From JAHEEM01 sp036396795 (GTDB lineage Bacteria; Pseudomonadota; Gammaproteobacteria; Steroidobacterales; Rariloculaceae): 64,000 bases of DNA. The position numbers were made by a program, and so were the translations under genes. Positions 26,326 through 34,556 of this stretch are shown here, in pieces. Position 1 is the first letter of the stretch; the number at the start of each line of letters is the position of its first letter. The notes under the pieces are model-generated. The model worked only from the letters and a program-made list of their open reading frames with translations. It was not told the DNA's origin and did not search any database. The stretch covers positions 62,001 through 126,000 of the forward strand of contig DASWKF010000039.1 of assembly GCA_036396795.1 (NCBI GenBank). Direction: 5' to 3'.

Positions 26326-27881
26326 GCTTCTTCTGCTTTGACGTACTCAAAGCCCGCAAAGGTTTCACGGACGATATCTTCGAGCGTCGTCACTTCCTGG
26401 TCTGTCAGCGCCTTGAATTCTTTTTCGCGCCGCCTTTTCGGCAATAACCCGTGGTTCTGACGTATGAATACGATGAGATTTCCGGCAAAACGGTCAGGCA
26501 TCTCCACGGTATTCATGATCCCGCGCATGGCATCGTCGTGGCGGCGCAAGTAGTCGATTTCGCGCGGCAGATCCTCTTCGACGGTTCTCAGCACGCAGGC
26601 GTAAAGAAATTCGGCTGCGCGCGTGCAGTCGAAATAGCGATACAGATCAGCCGTGTCATTTAACACTTCGACATTGCGGCTCGGAGTTGCACGCCAGTCG
26701 ATATACGGCATGAGGGGACCGGAATGATCCTGCAGCGTTGTGCGGTAATCTTCGATCCGGTCCAACATGACCGATGAGACCGGAAACACAATCCCGGGCG
26801 GTGTGAACTTGCGCTCGGCCAGGACATGGTGGATCAGGCAGCGATGCAAACGTCCGTTTCCGTCCTGCAAGGGATGGATATAGACAAATCCAAACGCCGT
26901 CGCCGCAGCCTGCAAGACCGCATCGAGTTCAGACTCTGCCATCCGCTTGTTGGCATCCAATAGGCCCTTCAGGAGTCCGGCCAGATCCTCTGGCCTCGCC
27001 CCGATGAATTCCGGTAGCGGATCGCCGTTGTGGTCGTGCTCGCCCAAGAAGATGCCGTCAGGCCGCACGCCCGGCTTGATGAAGCGCATATCTTCGATCA
27101 GGACGTGGTGCAGGCGGACAATCTCATCGAGCGTGAGCTCGTTGCGTCCGGCCTGGAGCACGGCTCGCCCCCAACGCTCGAGCCGGTTGCGGGGCGCTCG
27201 TTCCCCCTCGATCTCAAAACTCGCGCGGCTGTCTGCGAGGAGCAGGAAGCTGGCCGCGCGCGTGACGAGATGGCCGCCCGTGCGACCGATAGTCTCTCGC
27301 GCCTTCTCTGCTAGTGCAAGGTCGACATAGCCGCGCAGCGCGTCCGTCTTGCGAATGACCGGGCAGTACCGACCCGAGCCGAGCAGGTTGTCCCGAACCC
27401 GGTGCCGCCGCGAAAGCACGGGCGTCGCTGTAAAGTAGGCATCTGCGTCGAGCAGATCGACGGCGGCGACATTCGATGCGTCGGGTAGATCAAGCGTCCG
27501 TCCGGTCATCGATTCATACAGGAACCAGAGTCGGCGGGCGGGCGCACCTGTCGGCGCCGCCTGCACGAGCTTTTCGATCTCGGCGGGGTCGACGGCATCA
27601 AAAGTCCGCTTGAGAATGAGCGGATCGAAATCCTCGTGCCGGATGGCGAAGCTCAGGTGGTCTGCGAGATCCTCGCCCGGCCAGTACCTCTTGTCGAAGA
27701 CCTGCCAACCACCCTCCTCGCGGCGACTGCCGCGCACGTGCCGGCCCGAGACGCAGCTCGGCCTGCGGACGGGCGCACCGATTGCGAGGGTCTGGACAAG
27801 AGCCGCCCATCCGGCCAGCCGGGACTCCCCGGGTACGGCAAGGTCCTGAAAGGCGGTGATTAGTGGCAAATCCATCTCCAT
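26322..27881 (-). CDS. Fic-domain protein with built-in inhibitory helix
   Basis: The 519-residue protein has the Fic core IHPLQDGNGRLHR (His336 to Arg344), the catalytic loop that transfers AMP or another nucleotide part to target hydroxyls. SFEIEG at 221-226 fits the (S/T)xxxE(G/N) inhibitory motif, here N-terminal to the Fic core, as in class II Fic proteins that keep themselves inactive. The first about 200 residues are a separate domain with no motif I know. The start at 27881 lies inside a cluster of TGTCGAA repeats, suggesting tight regulation. The downstream TIR gene, coupled by a 4-base overlap, is broken. The target protein is unknown. Confidence 0.87.
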   Translation of the reverse strand: MEMDLPLITAFQDLAVPGESRLAGWAALVQTLAIGAPVRRPSCVSGRHVRGSRREEGGWQVFDKRYWPGEDLADHLSFAIRHEDFDPLILKRTFDAVDPAEIEKLVQAAPTGAPARRLWFLYESMTGRTLDLPDASNVAAVDLLDADAYFTATPVLSRRHRVRDNLLGSGRYCPVIRKTDALRGYVDLALAEKARETIGRTGGHLVTRAASFLLLADSRASFEIEGERAPRNRLERWGRAVLQAGRNELTLDEIVRLHHVLIEDMRFIKPGVRPDGIFLGEHDHNGDPLPEFIGARPEDLAGLLKGLLDANKRMAESELDAVLQAAATAFGFVYIHPLQDGNGRLHRCLIHHVLAERKFTPPGIVFPVSSVMLDRIEDYRTTLQDHSGPLMPYIDWRATPSRNVEVLNDTADLYRYFDCTRAAEFLYACVLRTVEEDLPREIDYLRRHDDAMRGIMNTVEMPDRFAGNLIVFIRQNHGLLPKRRREKEFKALTDQEVTTLEDIVRETFAGFEYVKAEEA

Positions 27882-28016
27882 GGTCGAAAATTCCTTGCCA
27901 ATGTCGAAAACCGATCGTTAATTCCTAGTTTGTCGAAAAATACACTAACAGGGCTTGTCGTCGAAATCCATTCATTTCTGTCGAATATCACGACATTTCC
28001 ACAGGAAATGTCGAAT
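27882..28016 (-). promoter_or_regulatory. Phased TGTCGAA repeats and palindrome upstream of fic
   Basis: Six same-direction copies of TCGAA (usually TGTCGAA, G/C-variable first bases) start at 27884, 27904, 27933, 27961, 27981 and 28011. The steps are 20, 29, 28, 20 and 30 bases, close to whole helical turns. A perfect inverted repeat, CGACATTTCC-ACA-GGAAATGTCG (27991-28013), overlaps the last copy. This is a candidate cooperative operator for fic. Confidence 0.55.
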
Positions 28017-28071
28017 CTCTTTTGGTCTGTGGCGCGGTCGCGCTATGGCAGGAGACCGAGATTGGAGGGTT

Positions 28072-28100
28072 GCGTACGCGCACCGGTGGCGCGCGTACGC
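28072..28100. repeat. Perfect 10-bp inverted repeat
   Basis: GCGTACGCGC, nine bases, GCGCGTACGC. It lies in the fic-hipA intergenic region and has no assigned role; an operator or transposon end is possible. Confidence 0.5.
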
Positions 28101-28144
28101 TTGAGCGCCGACGCTGAACTTTCACTCGATCGCTGCTGGTTCTG

Positions 28145-28342
28145 GTGATCGGCCACTCGCATTCGAGTAGGACCTTGGTGGAACGGACGAGACACCACTG
28201 GAAGATGGCGAGCCCGGAAGGACAAACTTCGAACTCTTTGGCCGAGCGCGTCTTTGAGACACAGGCCGAATGGACTGAATACCTGAAGAACCCGTTCGAG
28301 CGCGGCCCGAGGCGGGGAAGGGGTTTCGAGCCGGAGATTTAG
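28145..28342 (+). other. Uncertain 65-codon ORF containing repeat copy A
   Basis: A GTG frame encodes HHWKMASPEGQTSNSL and AEWTEYLKNPFERG. A second, shorter sequence at 30690-30864 encodes QHWKLARPGGQTSNSL and GWSNYLKSH, so the two are related. This may be a conserved small tail of a mobile-element gene rather than a working gene. No family recognised. Confidence 0.3.
28197..28237 (+). repeat. Direct repeat copy A
   Basis: This 41-base stretch matches 30721-30761 at 38 of 41 positions by eye. The core GGCG-GCCCGG-AGGACAAACTTCGAACTC also shares GGCG-GCCCGG and TTCGAACTC with the tRNA-like remnant at 24191. Confidence 0.7.
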
Positions 28343-28396
28343 CCTGTGGGGCTCGCCCCTGCCGGCAGCACCTGCCCAAGCAAGAGCGAGAAATAA

Positions 28397-28448
28397 AAGA
28401 TAATTTATCTTCTTGCGGATTCGTCGATAAATAGTAAAATATGTTTTA
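28397..28448 (+). promoter_or_regulatory. Palindromes upstream of hipA
   Basis: AAGATAATTTATCTT (28397-28411) is a perfect palindrome, and TAAAA-TATG-TTTTA (28435-28448) a shorter one, in AT-rich DNA 42-93 bp upstream of hipA. They are probable operators for autorepression by the HipB-like protein, as HipB binds palindromes in its own promoter in E. coli. Confidence 0.5.
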
Positions 28449-28489
28449 TATTCATACGAACTCAGTCAGAGATATAAAACGAGATTTAG

Positions 28490-29728
28490 ATGGCGAAAGC
28501 GCTTTGGGGCAAAGTCTACCTGAAAGACGTATACGCCGGCCGGTTACAGGAGGAACCGGGTGGGCGCTGTGTTTTCACCTACGACGCCTCTTACCTCGAA
28601 AGCGAAAGGCCCGCGGCCATCGCCCATACGCTGCCCTTGCGGCGCGAGCCCTACACTGCCGAACGCGGCCTGCACCCATTCTTCGACAACCTAGTCGCGG
28701 AAGGGTGGTTCCGCAACGCCCAGGCACGGGCGCTCGGCATCGATTCCGACAATCGGTTCGCGCTCCTGCTCGGGTTCGGTCACGACCTCGCCGGGGCGGT
28801 ATCGGTCGAAGACCCGGAGCCAGCCGAGCGGCAGGCTGTCGACCACGCGGATGAAGCGACGATTGCCGCCCTGCTTGGCCGGGCGTCGCTCTCCGGCGTC
28901 CAGCGCAAGCTGCTCGTCGTCAAGGACGGGAATGCATTCCGCCCGGTTGGGCCTGACGAACTCAGCACGCACATCGCCAAGCTGCCCTCGGGCAATCTTG
29001 CCGGGCTGCTCGAGCTCGAGTACCTGACGACGCAGGCAGTGCGCGCTCTCCTGCCGGGCGAAGACATCGTCGACACGGAGATAGTCCACCTGGCTGCCAT
29101 CAAGGAGGATGCGCTCATCATTCCGCGGTTCGACCGCACCTCGAGCAGCAAGCGCATTCACTTCGAGGAGTTCAACCAGCTCCTCGGCAAGTATTCCGGT
29201 GACGATAAGTACGAGGGAGCTTACGAGGATCTCGGGCAGTTCGTCCTGCACACGCCGTCCTGTATCCCTGCCGAAGCAGACCGCCTGCTGCGCCGCATTC
29301 TTGCCTGCCTGCTAACCGGAAATACCGATGCGCATTTCAAGAACTTCGCGATGTTTCATGCGCGCGACGGGTTGCGGCTGACGCCGGCCTACGACCTCGT
29401 CGCGGGCTCCGTTTATCCCGAGTATCAAACGATCGCTTTGCAGATCGCGGGAGCGAAAAACTTGGGGCTCGGCCGGCTGCATCCCAAGCACATTGTCGCA
29501 ATGTCGGAAGGCTTCGGCGTCAACGCCGATGGGCTAGTCAGCGCGGTCGAGCAACTCGGAAAGCGCTTGCCGCAGGCACTCGCCGCAATCGAGAAATCCG
29601 CGACCGACTCGGAGCCGCTCAAGAAAAAACTGCAGCAGACTATGGAGAAACGATGGAACGGAAGTTTCGCCTCAACTGGCCAGCTATTGTCGAAGAAGCA
29701 AAGCAAAGGCGAAAAAGCCAGAAGCTGA
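28490..29728 (+). CDS. hipA: HipA-family serine/threonine kinase toxin
   Basis: The 412-residue protein has the HipA N-terminal subdomain (KVYLKDVYAGRLQ), then the kinase core. SGVQRKLLV (about 133-141) is the phosphate-binding loop, IIPRFDR the interdomain region and GNTDAHFKNF the catalytic loop with Asp280. In E. coli, HipA phosphorylates GltX and halts translation, causing persistence. Here the toxin precedes its antitoxin and overlaps it by 76 bp, the reverse of the classic hipBA order. The sequence is complete. Imperfect direct repeats flank the pair, suggesting that it travels as a unit. Confidence 0.9.
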   Translation: MAKALWGKVYLKDVYAGRLQEEPGGRCVFTYDASYLESERPAAIAHTLPLRREPYTAERGLHPFFDNLVAEGWFRNAQARALGIDSDNRFALLLGFGHDLAGAVSVEDPEPAERQAVDHADEATIAALLGRASLSGVQRKLLVVKDGNAFRPVGPDELSTHIAKLPSGNLAGLLELEYLTTQAVRALLPGEDIVDTEIVHLAAIKEDALIIPRFDRTSSSKRIHFEEFNQLLGKYSGDDKYEGAYEDLGQFVLHTPSCIPAEADRLLRRILACLLTGNTDAHFKNFAMFHARDGLRLTPAYDLVAGSVYPEYQTIALQIAGAKNLGLGRLHPKHIVAMSEGFGVNADGLVSAVEQLGKRLPQALAAIEKSATDSEPLKKKLQQTMEKRWNGSFASTGQLLSKKQSKGEKARS

Positions 29729-30120
29729 CGCAACAACGCCTTGGAGAGCTCGCCCGCGTCAGTACGCCGACGGTCTCGCGGTTCGAGAACGGCGAGAAAG
29801 ACATTCAGCTCTCTTCGGTCACCAGCATCCTCGGAGTGCTCGGCATGCTCGACGACAGGACGCTGGTCTTTTCCGACAAGCTGGTGCGCTACGATTCGGT
29901 GCGCGATGTTGCGGTGTTCGAGGGGCACGACGGCGACCGGACGATCCGCTGCGCGATCAGCCGCGAAGCGCTTGAAGACCACTTTGACGGCGATGATAAG
30001 GACCCCATCAAGGTCTTCCGCGCACACCGCGAGCGCATTGAGCATGAAGCGCGGCGCAAATACCTTGACGGCCACCTAGAGCCTGACGGCTCGATTCTTA
30101 TCCGAACTCAGGACCTGTGA
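29653..30120 (+). CDS. hipB: HipB-like antitoxin: HTH domain with DUF1488-like tail
   Basis: The 155-residue protein begins with an XRE helix-turn-helix (LTQQRLGELARVSTPTVSRFENG, about 25-47). It continues beyond HipB length with VAVFEGHDGDRTIRCAISREALEDHF (about 88-113), which matches the DUF1488 pattern. It should neutralise the upstream HipA and repress the promoter palindromes. The start ATG 29653 lies inside hipA, giving translational coupling. The additional tail might be the toxin-binding or stability-controlling part, which is a guess. Confidence 0.82.
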   Translation: MERKFRLNWPAIVEEAKQRRKSQKLTQQRLGELARVSTPTVSRFENGEKDIQLSSVTSILGVLGMLDDRTLVFSDKLVRYDSVRDVAVFEGHDGDRTIRCAISREALEDHFDGDDKDPIKVFRAHRERIEHEARRKYLDGHLEPDGSILIRTQDL

Positions 30121-30368
30121 GCGCGCGTTCCAGGAGGGCACAACGACCTCCCTTTTTGACACGTCGGCGGCCCTAAGGCATTGAAAAGATCGAGAACGGA
30201 TATTCGTTTTGTGCTTAGCGAGAGATAGCTTTGATGGAATTGGCGCGCCATAGGGAATGAATCTGGGCACTGGCAGGTGATGGTCCGGTGCTAGATAAAC
30301 GTCGGCGCGGAGTATCATTATTCGCCCCCGAATTGGGAGTGGTGCCGGACTTCGCAAAGGAGTTACTC

Positions 30369-30695
30369 ATGGCTCTATATTTGACACGCTTCAGCTATAC
30401 GCCGGAAACCTGGGCTCGAATGATCGAAAACCCCGAAGACCGCCGTGAGGCTGCACGCAAGTACATCGAGTCAGTCGGCGGAAAGCTATACGGCTTCTGG
30501 TACGCGTTCGGCGCGTGCGACGGCTACAACCTCTGGGAGGCGCCTGACAACGTCTCGATGGCCGCAGTCGCGATCGCAATCGGCGGCGGCGGCGCGTTGT
30601 CGAAAATCGAGACGACGCCGCTGCTCACAGTCGAGGAGACCTTGGACGCCCTCGGCCGCGCGCGGGCGGTCGCCTACCGGCCGCCTGGCGCGTAG
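30369..30695 (+). CDS. GYD-domain protein
   Basis: From ATG 30369 (AAGGAG ribosome site) the 108-residue protein reads ALYLTRFSYTPETWARM, then CDGYNLWEAPD and GGGGALSKIETTPLLTVEETLDAL. These are the GYD family features, a ferredoxin-like fold of unknown function common in proteobacteria. Longer N-terminal extension to 30288 is not family-like. It ends just before repeat copy B. Confidence 0.8.
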   Translation: MALYLTRFSYTPETWARMIENPEDRREAARKYIESVGGKLYGFWYAFGACDGYNLWEAPDNVSMAAVAIAIGGGGALSKIETTPLLTVEETLDALGRARAVAYRPPGA

Positions 30696-31313
30696 TGGGC
30701 CGGCCTCTACCAGCGGCAACACTGGAAGTTGGCGCGCCCGGGAGGACAAACTTCGAACTCTCTGCTCGAAACGCTGGCCGGTTGGAGCAACTACCTTAAA
30801 TCGCATTCACCGGGCGACTCCGGAAGCCATCGCCACCAGGACGTCGCCTGGCGGATAGTGCCTATAAGAGGCCTTATGTGAGCCGGCGAGCCCGGGGCGC
30901 GGGCCGGCGAGGCGGTGATGGCTTGTGGGCGGCTCGGTCGAGGGCGTCATGAGGGTCGAGCGGGCCCGGTCCCTCGTCGTTCCGGCGTTGAAATCTTCGC
31001 GACTGAGCCTGAAATGCCGGCGGGCGCGGGCAGCGCGCGGCCTCAAGCCAAGACGTGCCCGTCGCGGCGCGGTGGCCGGGGGCGGAGGAGCGGCCGTCAG
31101 ATCGACAGATCGCACTCGGGCGGCGCGCGGCTCGGATGCGCGGGATCGACGGGTCATCTTGGACCGTATCTCTCGATCTCTGGGCATGGGGGTCTAATCT
31201 GTATCTGTACTCTGGCGTCGTACATAAATTCCCAAACCCGGCGTTTTCGCCAATAATGAACACCGGCACTCGGGATCAGGAGGTCTGTCGCCTCGCCGGA
31301 TCACCTGCCCGCC
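30696..31313. other. Intergenic region with repeat copy B
   Basis: Apart from the repeat at 30721-30761 and a continuing frame to 30880 related to 28145-28342, I see no gene. The rest is GC-rich with no coherent protein on either strand. Near the end an AGGAGG sequence (31278-31283) lies too far from the annotated LysR start. Confidence 0.4.
30721..30761 (+). repeat. Direct repeat copy B
   Basis: Counterpart of 28197-28237 with three mismatches; together they bracket hipA-hipB and the GYD gene. Confidence 0.7.
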
Positions 31314-32192
31314 GTGGCGGCGTTCGCCCGGGTCGCCCATCACGGCAGCTTCACGCGCGCCGCCGCTGATCTCGGCGTTTCGCCGTCGGCGATCTCGCAG
31401 ACCGTGCGGGGTCTGGAATCGAAGCTCGGCATCCGCCTGCTCAATCGCACCACGCGCAACGTCGGCCTGAGCGAGGCCGGCCGGCGGTTTCTCGAGCGCG
31501 TCGGTCCGGCGCTCGAGTTAATCGGCGAAGCTTTCGACGATCTCGGCGAGCTGCGCGACCGCCCAACCGGCCATCTACGCGTGACCCTGCCGCGCATTCC
31601 GGCGGCGACACTGCTCGCGCCGCTGCTGGGTAAGTTCACGCGTGCGTATCCCGACGTGCTGCTCGAGCTCACGATCAACGACGAGCTCACGGACCTCGTG
31701 GCGCGCGGTTTCGATGCCGGCATTCGCTTGGGCGAGCGCCTCGCGCAGGACATGGTCGCCGTGCGGATCAGCCGGCCGCAGCGCCTCGCCGTTATCGGAT
31801 CGCCCGAATACCTGCGCAACCGTCCCGCGCCGCACACGCCGACGGAGCTGCACGCGCACGCCTGCCTGCGCTTCCGTTATCCGACCAGTGGCGCGATCTA
31901 CCGCTGGGAGTTCGAGCGCGACGGGCAGGCGCTCGAGATCGATATCGACGGCCGCTTCATCACCAACGACATCGACATGATGGTCGCCGCGGCTCGCCAA
32001 GGGCTCGGGCTCGCCGCCGTGTTCGAGGATTGCGTGCGCGCTGAGCTTGCTTCGGGCACGCTGGTGCGCGTGCTCGAAGACTGGTGCGCACCGTTCCCGG
32101 GCTTCTTCATCTACTATCCGAGCCGCGTGCGTATGCCCTCGAAGCTGCGTGTGTTCGTCGATTTCCTGAAGCAATCCCTCGACGATGACTAA
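31314..32192 (+). CDS. LysR-family transcriptional regulator
   Basis: The 292-residue regulator has the LysR helix-turn-helix (VAHHGSFTRAAADLGVSPSAISQTVRGLESKLGIRLLNRTTR) and a substrate-binding domain with TPTELHAHACLRF and DMMVAAARQGLGLAA. The start is uncertain. The annotated GTG cuts two or three expected residues, and the AGGAGG at 31278-31283 sits about 30 bases upstream. A frame beginning ATGAACACCGG at 31257 would need a shift to join. It probably controls a nearby or distant operon; no divergent target gene is visible. Confidence 0.85.
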   Translation: MAAFARVAHHGSFTRAAADLGVSPSAISQTVRGLESKLGIRLLNRTTRNVGLSEAGRRFLERVGPALELIGEAFDDLGELRDRPTGHLRVTLPRIPAATLLAPLLGKFTRAYPDVLLELTINDELTDLVARGFDAGIRLGERLAQDMVAVRISRPQRLAVIGSPEYLRNRPAPHTPTELHAHACLRFRYPTSGAIYRWEFERDGQALEIDIDGRFITNDIDMMVAAARQGLGLAAVFEDCVRAELASGTLVRVLEDWCAPFPGFFIYYPSRVRMPSKLRVFVDFLKQSLDDD

Positions 32193-32276
32193 GCTCCACC
32201 GGCGGCCGAGTGTTGTATTGTTAGTCTATATGACGTACATTGTGGATAATACGGATACCACGCCGGAGCAAGGCCG

Positions 32277-32582
32277 ATGCCGCGTAAACAGATCAAGACC
32301 GAAAGGGAGCCGCCCAAGCGTGTCGAACGACTTGGATTCCGGGTGGACGAAGAGACGAAAGACCTCATCGAGCGGGCCGCCCATCTGTCGCGGCGTAAGG
32401 TCAGCGACTTCTGCGTGACCGCGCTCGCCGACACGGCGCGCCGGACGATCGCCGAGCACGAAACGCTGATGCTGTCGGATCGCGACCGCAAGGCGTTCTT
32501 CGACGCCCTGGTCAATCCACCCGAGCCCAGCGAGCGGCTGGTGCGCGCTCTGGCTGAGCACAAGCGCCGGGTCGCGCCCTGA
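32277..32582 (+). CDS. DUF1778 antitoxin (TacA-like)
   Basis: The 101-residue protein has the ribbon-helix-helix pattern RLGFRVDEETKDLIERAAHLSRRKVSDFCV typical of DUF1778 antitoxins, then a C-terminal toxin-binding tail (AFFDALVNPPEPSERLVRAL). It precedes a GNAT toxin by 23 bp or overlaps its start, the classic TacAT arrangement. It should bind both the toxin and the promoter. Confidence 0.88.
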   Translation: MPRKQIKTEREPPKRVERLGFRVDEETKDLIERAAHLSRRKVSDFCVTALADTARRTIAEHETLMLSDRDRKAFFDALVNPPEPSERLVRALAEHKRRVAP

Positions 32583-32605
32583 GCACGGCGCGGCCTCGGC
32601 CGGAT

Positions 32606-33109
32606 TTGCGGATCGAGGCACTTGCGCCGCATCGCGACCGGGACGGCTTCTCGTGCGGGATCGATAGTCTCGACCGCTATCTTCGCACGCAGGCGAGCCA
32701 GGACGTCCGGCGCAAGGCGAACGGCGTATTCGTTCTGATAGAGCCCGACGCGCCGAATATCGTGCTGGGCTACTACACTCTCTGCGCCACGGGTCTGCCG
32801 CAAGGCGACGTCCCGGCGGCAGCGCGCAAGCACATCCCGCGCTATCCGCTCGTCAGCGCCACGCTCGTCGGACGCCTCGCGGTCTCAGATGCGCGGCAGG
32901 GCGAGCGCTTGGGCGCCGTGCTTCTCGCCGACGCGGTGCGACGTGCGTACGCGACCGCGTCCACGGTAGGCTCGTCGATGCTGGTCGTGGATGCCATCAA
33001 TGAGCGCGCCGTCTCCTTCTATGAGGGGAATGGCTTCGTGCGCCTGCCGGACTCGATGCGCCTGGCGCTACCAATGCAAACCATTGAGAAATTGAAAGGA
33101 GCGTCATGA
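32606..33109 (+). CDS. GNAT-family acetyltransferase toxin (TacT-like)
   Basis: The 167-residue protein matches TacT-type toxins: FSCGIDSLDRYLRTQASQD, VLGYYTLCATG, VGRLAVSDARQGERLGAVLLADAV (acetyl-CoA loop, R/QxxGxG/A-like) and FYEGNGFVRL at the end. In Salmonella such toxins acetylate aminoacyl-tRNA and stop translation. The listed start is TTG 32606; a CTG at 32579 overlapping the antitoxin stop (CTGA) is also possible and gives a more typical N-terminus. Its stop overlaps the following YCII gene (ATGA). Confidence 0.85.
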   Translation: MRIEALAPHRDRDGFSCGIDSLDRYLRTQASQDVRRKANGVFVLIEPDAPNIVLGYYTLCATGLPQGDVPAAARKHIPRYPLVSATLVGRLAVSDARQGERLGAVLLADAVRRAYATASTVGSSMLVVDAINERAVSFYEGNGFVRLPDSMRLALPMQTIEKLKGAS

Positions 33110-33474
33110 AATATATGTGCTTGATCTGCGCCGAGGTCGTGATGGAGCAGATGCCGGAGGCGGACGCCGAACGGCACTACCAGGAATACGCCGAGTTCAC
33201 GCAAACCCTCAGGAAGAACGGCCAGTACGTGGGCGCGAACCGGCTGTTGCCCGCGGCGACCGCAACCACGATCCGCGTGCGCAACGGCAGGACTCTGGTT
33301 ACCGACGGCCCGTTCGCCGAGACCAAGGAGCAGCTCGGCGGCTACTACCTCATCGAGGCGAAGGACCTGGACGAAGCGATCGAGATCGCCGGGAAAATCC
33401 CGGGAGCGCGTCGCGGCTGCGTCGAGATCCGCCCGATCGCCGCCGACGCGCAGACGCTCGCGCTCGGCCTTTAG
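33106..33474 (+). CDS. YCII/DGPF-domain protein
   Basis: The 122-residue protein has MKYMCLIC at the start and LVTDGPFAETKEQLGGYYLIEAKDLDEAIEIA, the DGPF/YCII signature. It starts inside the stop of the GNAT toxin. These proteins form a ferredoxin-like dimer of uncertain function and often accompany extracytoplasmic-function sigma factors, but no such sigma gene follows here. Confidence 0.85.
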   Translation: MKYMCLICAEVVMEQMPEADAERHYQEYAEFTQTLRKNGQYVGANRLLPAATATTIRVRNGRTLVTDGPFAETKEQLGGYYLIEAKDLDEAIEIAGKIPGARRGCVEIRPIAADAQTLALGL

Positions 33475-33484
33475 AGCCCGCGCG

Positions 33485-34231
33485 CTATGGCTCGGAGATG
33501 CGCTTGTGCAGCCGCAGCGGGTCGCGGCGCCGCCTGCGCACGCGCAGGTTGAGCATCTCCACGGTGACCGAGAACGCCATCGCGAAGTAGATGTAGCCCT
33601 TCGGAATATGCAGCTCGATGCCCTCGGCGATCAGCGCCACGCCGATGAGCACGAGGAAGCTCAAGGCGAGCATTTTCACCGTCGGGTGCGCGTCGACGAA
33701 ACGGCCGATCGCGCCCGCGGAGAACATCATCACGCCGACGGCGATGACGATCGCGATGATCATGACGGCGACGTCCTCGGCCATGCCGACGGCGGTGATC
33801 ACGGAGTCGAGCGAGAAGACGATGTCGATGATGCCGATCTGCACGATCACCGCCGCGAAGCCCGCGTGCACGGCCCCGGCATGATGCTCGTCCCCGGCGC
33901 CTTCGAGGCTCTCATGGATCTCGAGCGTCGCTTTGGCGAGCAGGAACAGCCCGCCGCCGATCAGAATCAGGTCACGGCCCGAGAAATCCACGCCGAGCAG
34001 CGTGAACAGCGACGCCTGCAAGCGCATGATCCAGGTGATCATCAACAACAGCCCGATGCGCGTGAGCATCGCGAACGCAAGCCCGAGCACCCGCGCGCGC
34101 TGCCGCTCGGCTTCGGGCAGCCGGCCGACGAGCACGCTGATGAAGACGATGTTGTCGACGCCGAGCACGATCTCGAGCGCCGTCAGGGTCGCGAGCGCCA
34201 GCCAAGCCTCGGGAGACGTTATCCATTCCAT
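33485..34231 (-). CDS. TerC-family membrane protein
   Basis: The 248-residue protein has about seven hydrophobic segments and the TerC hallmarks LEIVLGVDNIVFISVLVGRLP and DIVFSLDSVITAVGM, with acidic residues in helices suited to metal binding. TerC relatives act in tellurite resistance or manganese export to support newly exported metalloenzymes. It is convergent with the YCII gene. The C-terminus is rich in arginine and likely faces the cytoplasm. Confidence 0.9.
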   Translation of the reverse strand: MEWITSPEAWLALATLTALEIVLGVDNIVFISVLVGRLPEAERQRARVLGLAFAMLTRIGLLLMITWIMRLQASLFTLLGVDFSGRDLILIGGGLFLLAKATLEIHESLEGAGDEHHAGAVHAGFAAVIVQIGIIDIVFSLDSVITAVGMAEDVAVMIIAIVIAVGVMMFSAGAIGRFVDAHPTVKMLALSFLVLIGVALIAEGIELHIPKGYIYFAMAFSVTVEMLNLRVRRRRRDPLRLHKRISEP

Positions 34232-34284
34232 GTGCTAGACCGGCCTCGATGCGTTCCTTGCCGCCGCCGAGCCCGGTCCCGCGA

Positions 34285-34479
34285 TCACCGCCCGGCTTCG
34301 TTCTCGCTCCAGCAGCTCACGCTGGTGCCGCTATCCGGATCGACGAGGACCTCGATGTTGATGGGCCGGCAGCAGACCCAGCAGTCCTCGACATACTGCT
34401 GACGCTCGACCGAGTCGTCAATGACGATATCGATGGCCTCGCCGCAGTAGGGGCATTGAATCGTTTCGATGGGCAACAT
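34285..34479 (-). CDS. CPXCG-motif cysteine-rich protein
   Basis: This 64-residue protein begins IETIQCPYCGEAIDI and later has CWVCCRP, a zinc-ribbon-like pair of cysteine knuckles. ETIQCPYC is typical of a small family of unknown function in gammaproteobacteria. It lies upstream of terC by 53 bp on the same strand. Confidence 0.85.
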   Translation of the reverse strand: MLPIETIQCPYCGEAIDIVIDDSVERQQYVEDCWVCCRPINIEVLVDPDSGTSVSCWSENEAGR

Positions 34480-34556
34480 GGGTCACCGGCCTCGGTACGC
34501 ATAGAATACTCCTGCCGTGGCACTCACGAGTCCGCCGTGCGGAGAGCACCGAGGTC

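Noticed and set aside
28145..28342. Small ORF as a true gene
   Set aside because: Its only support is similarity to another non-coding-looking copy; no ribosome site or family, so it is listed only as uncertain.
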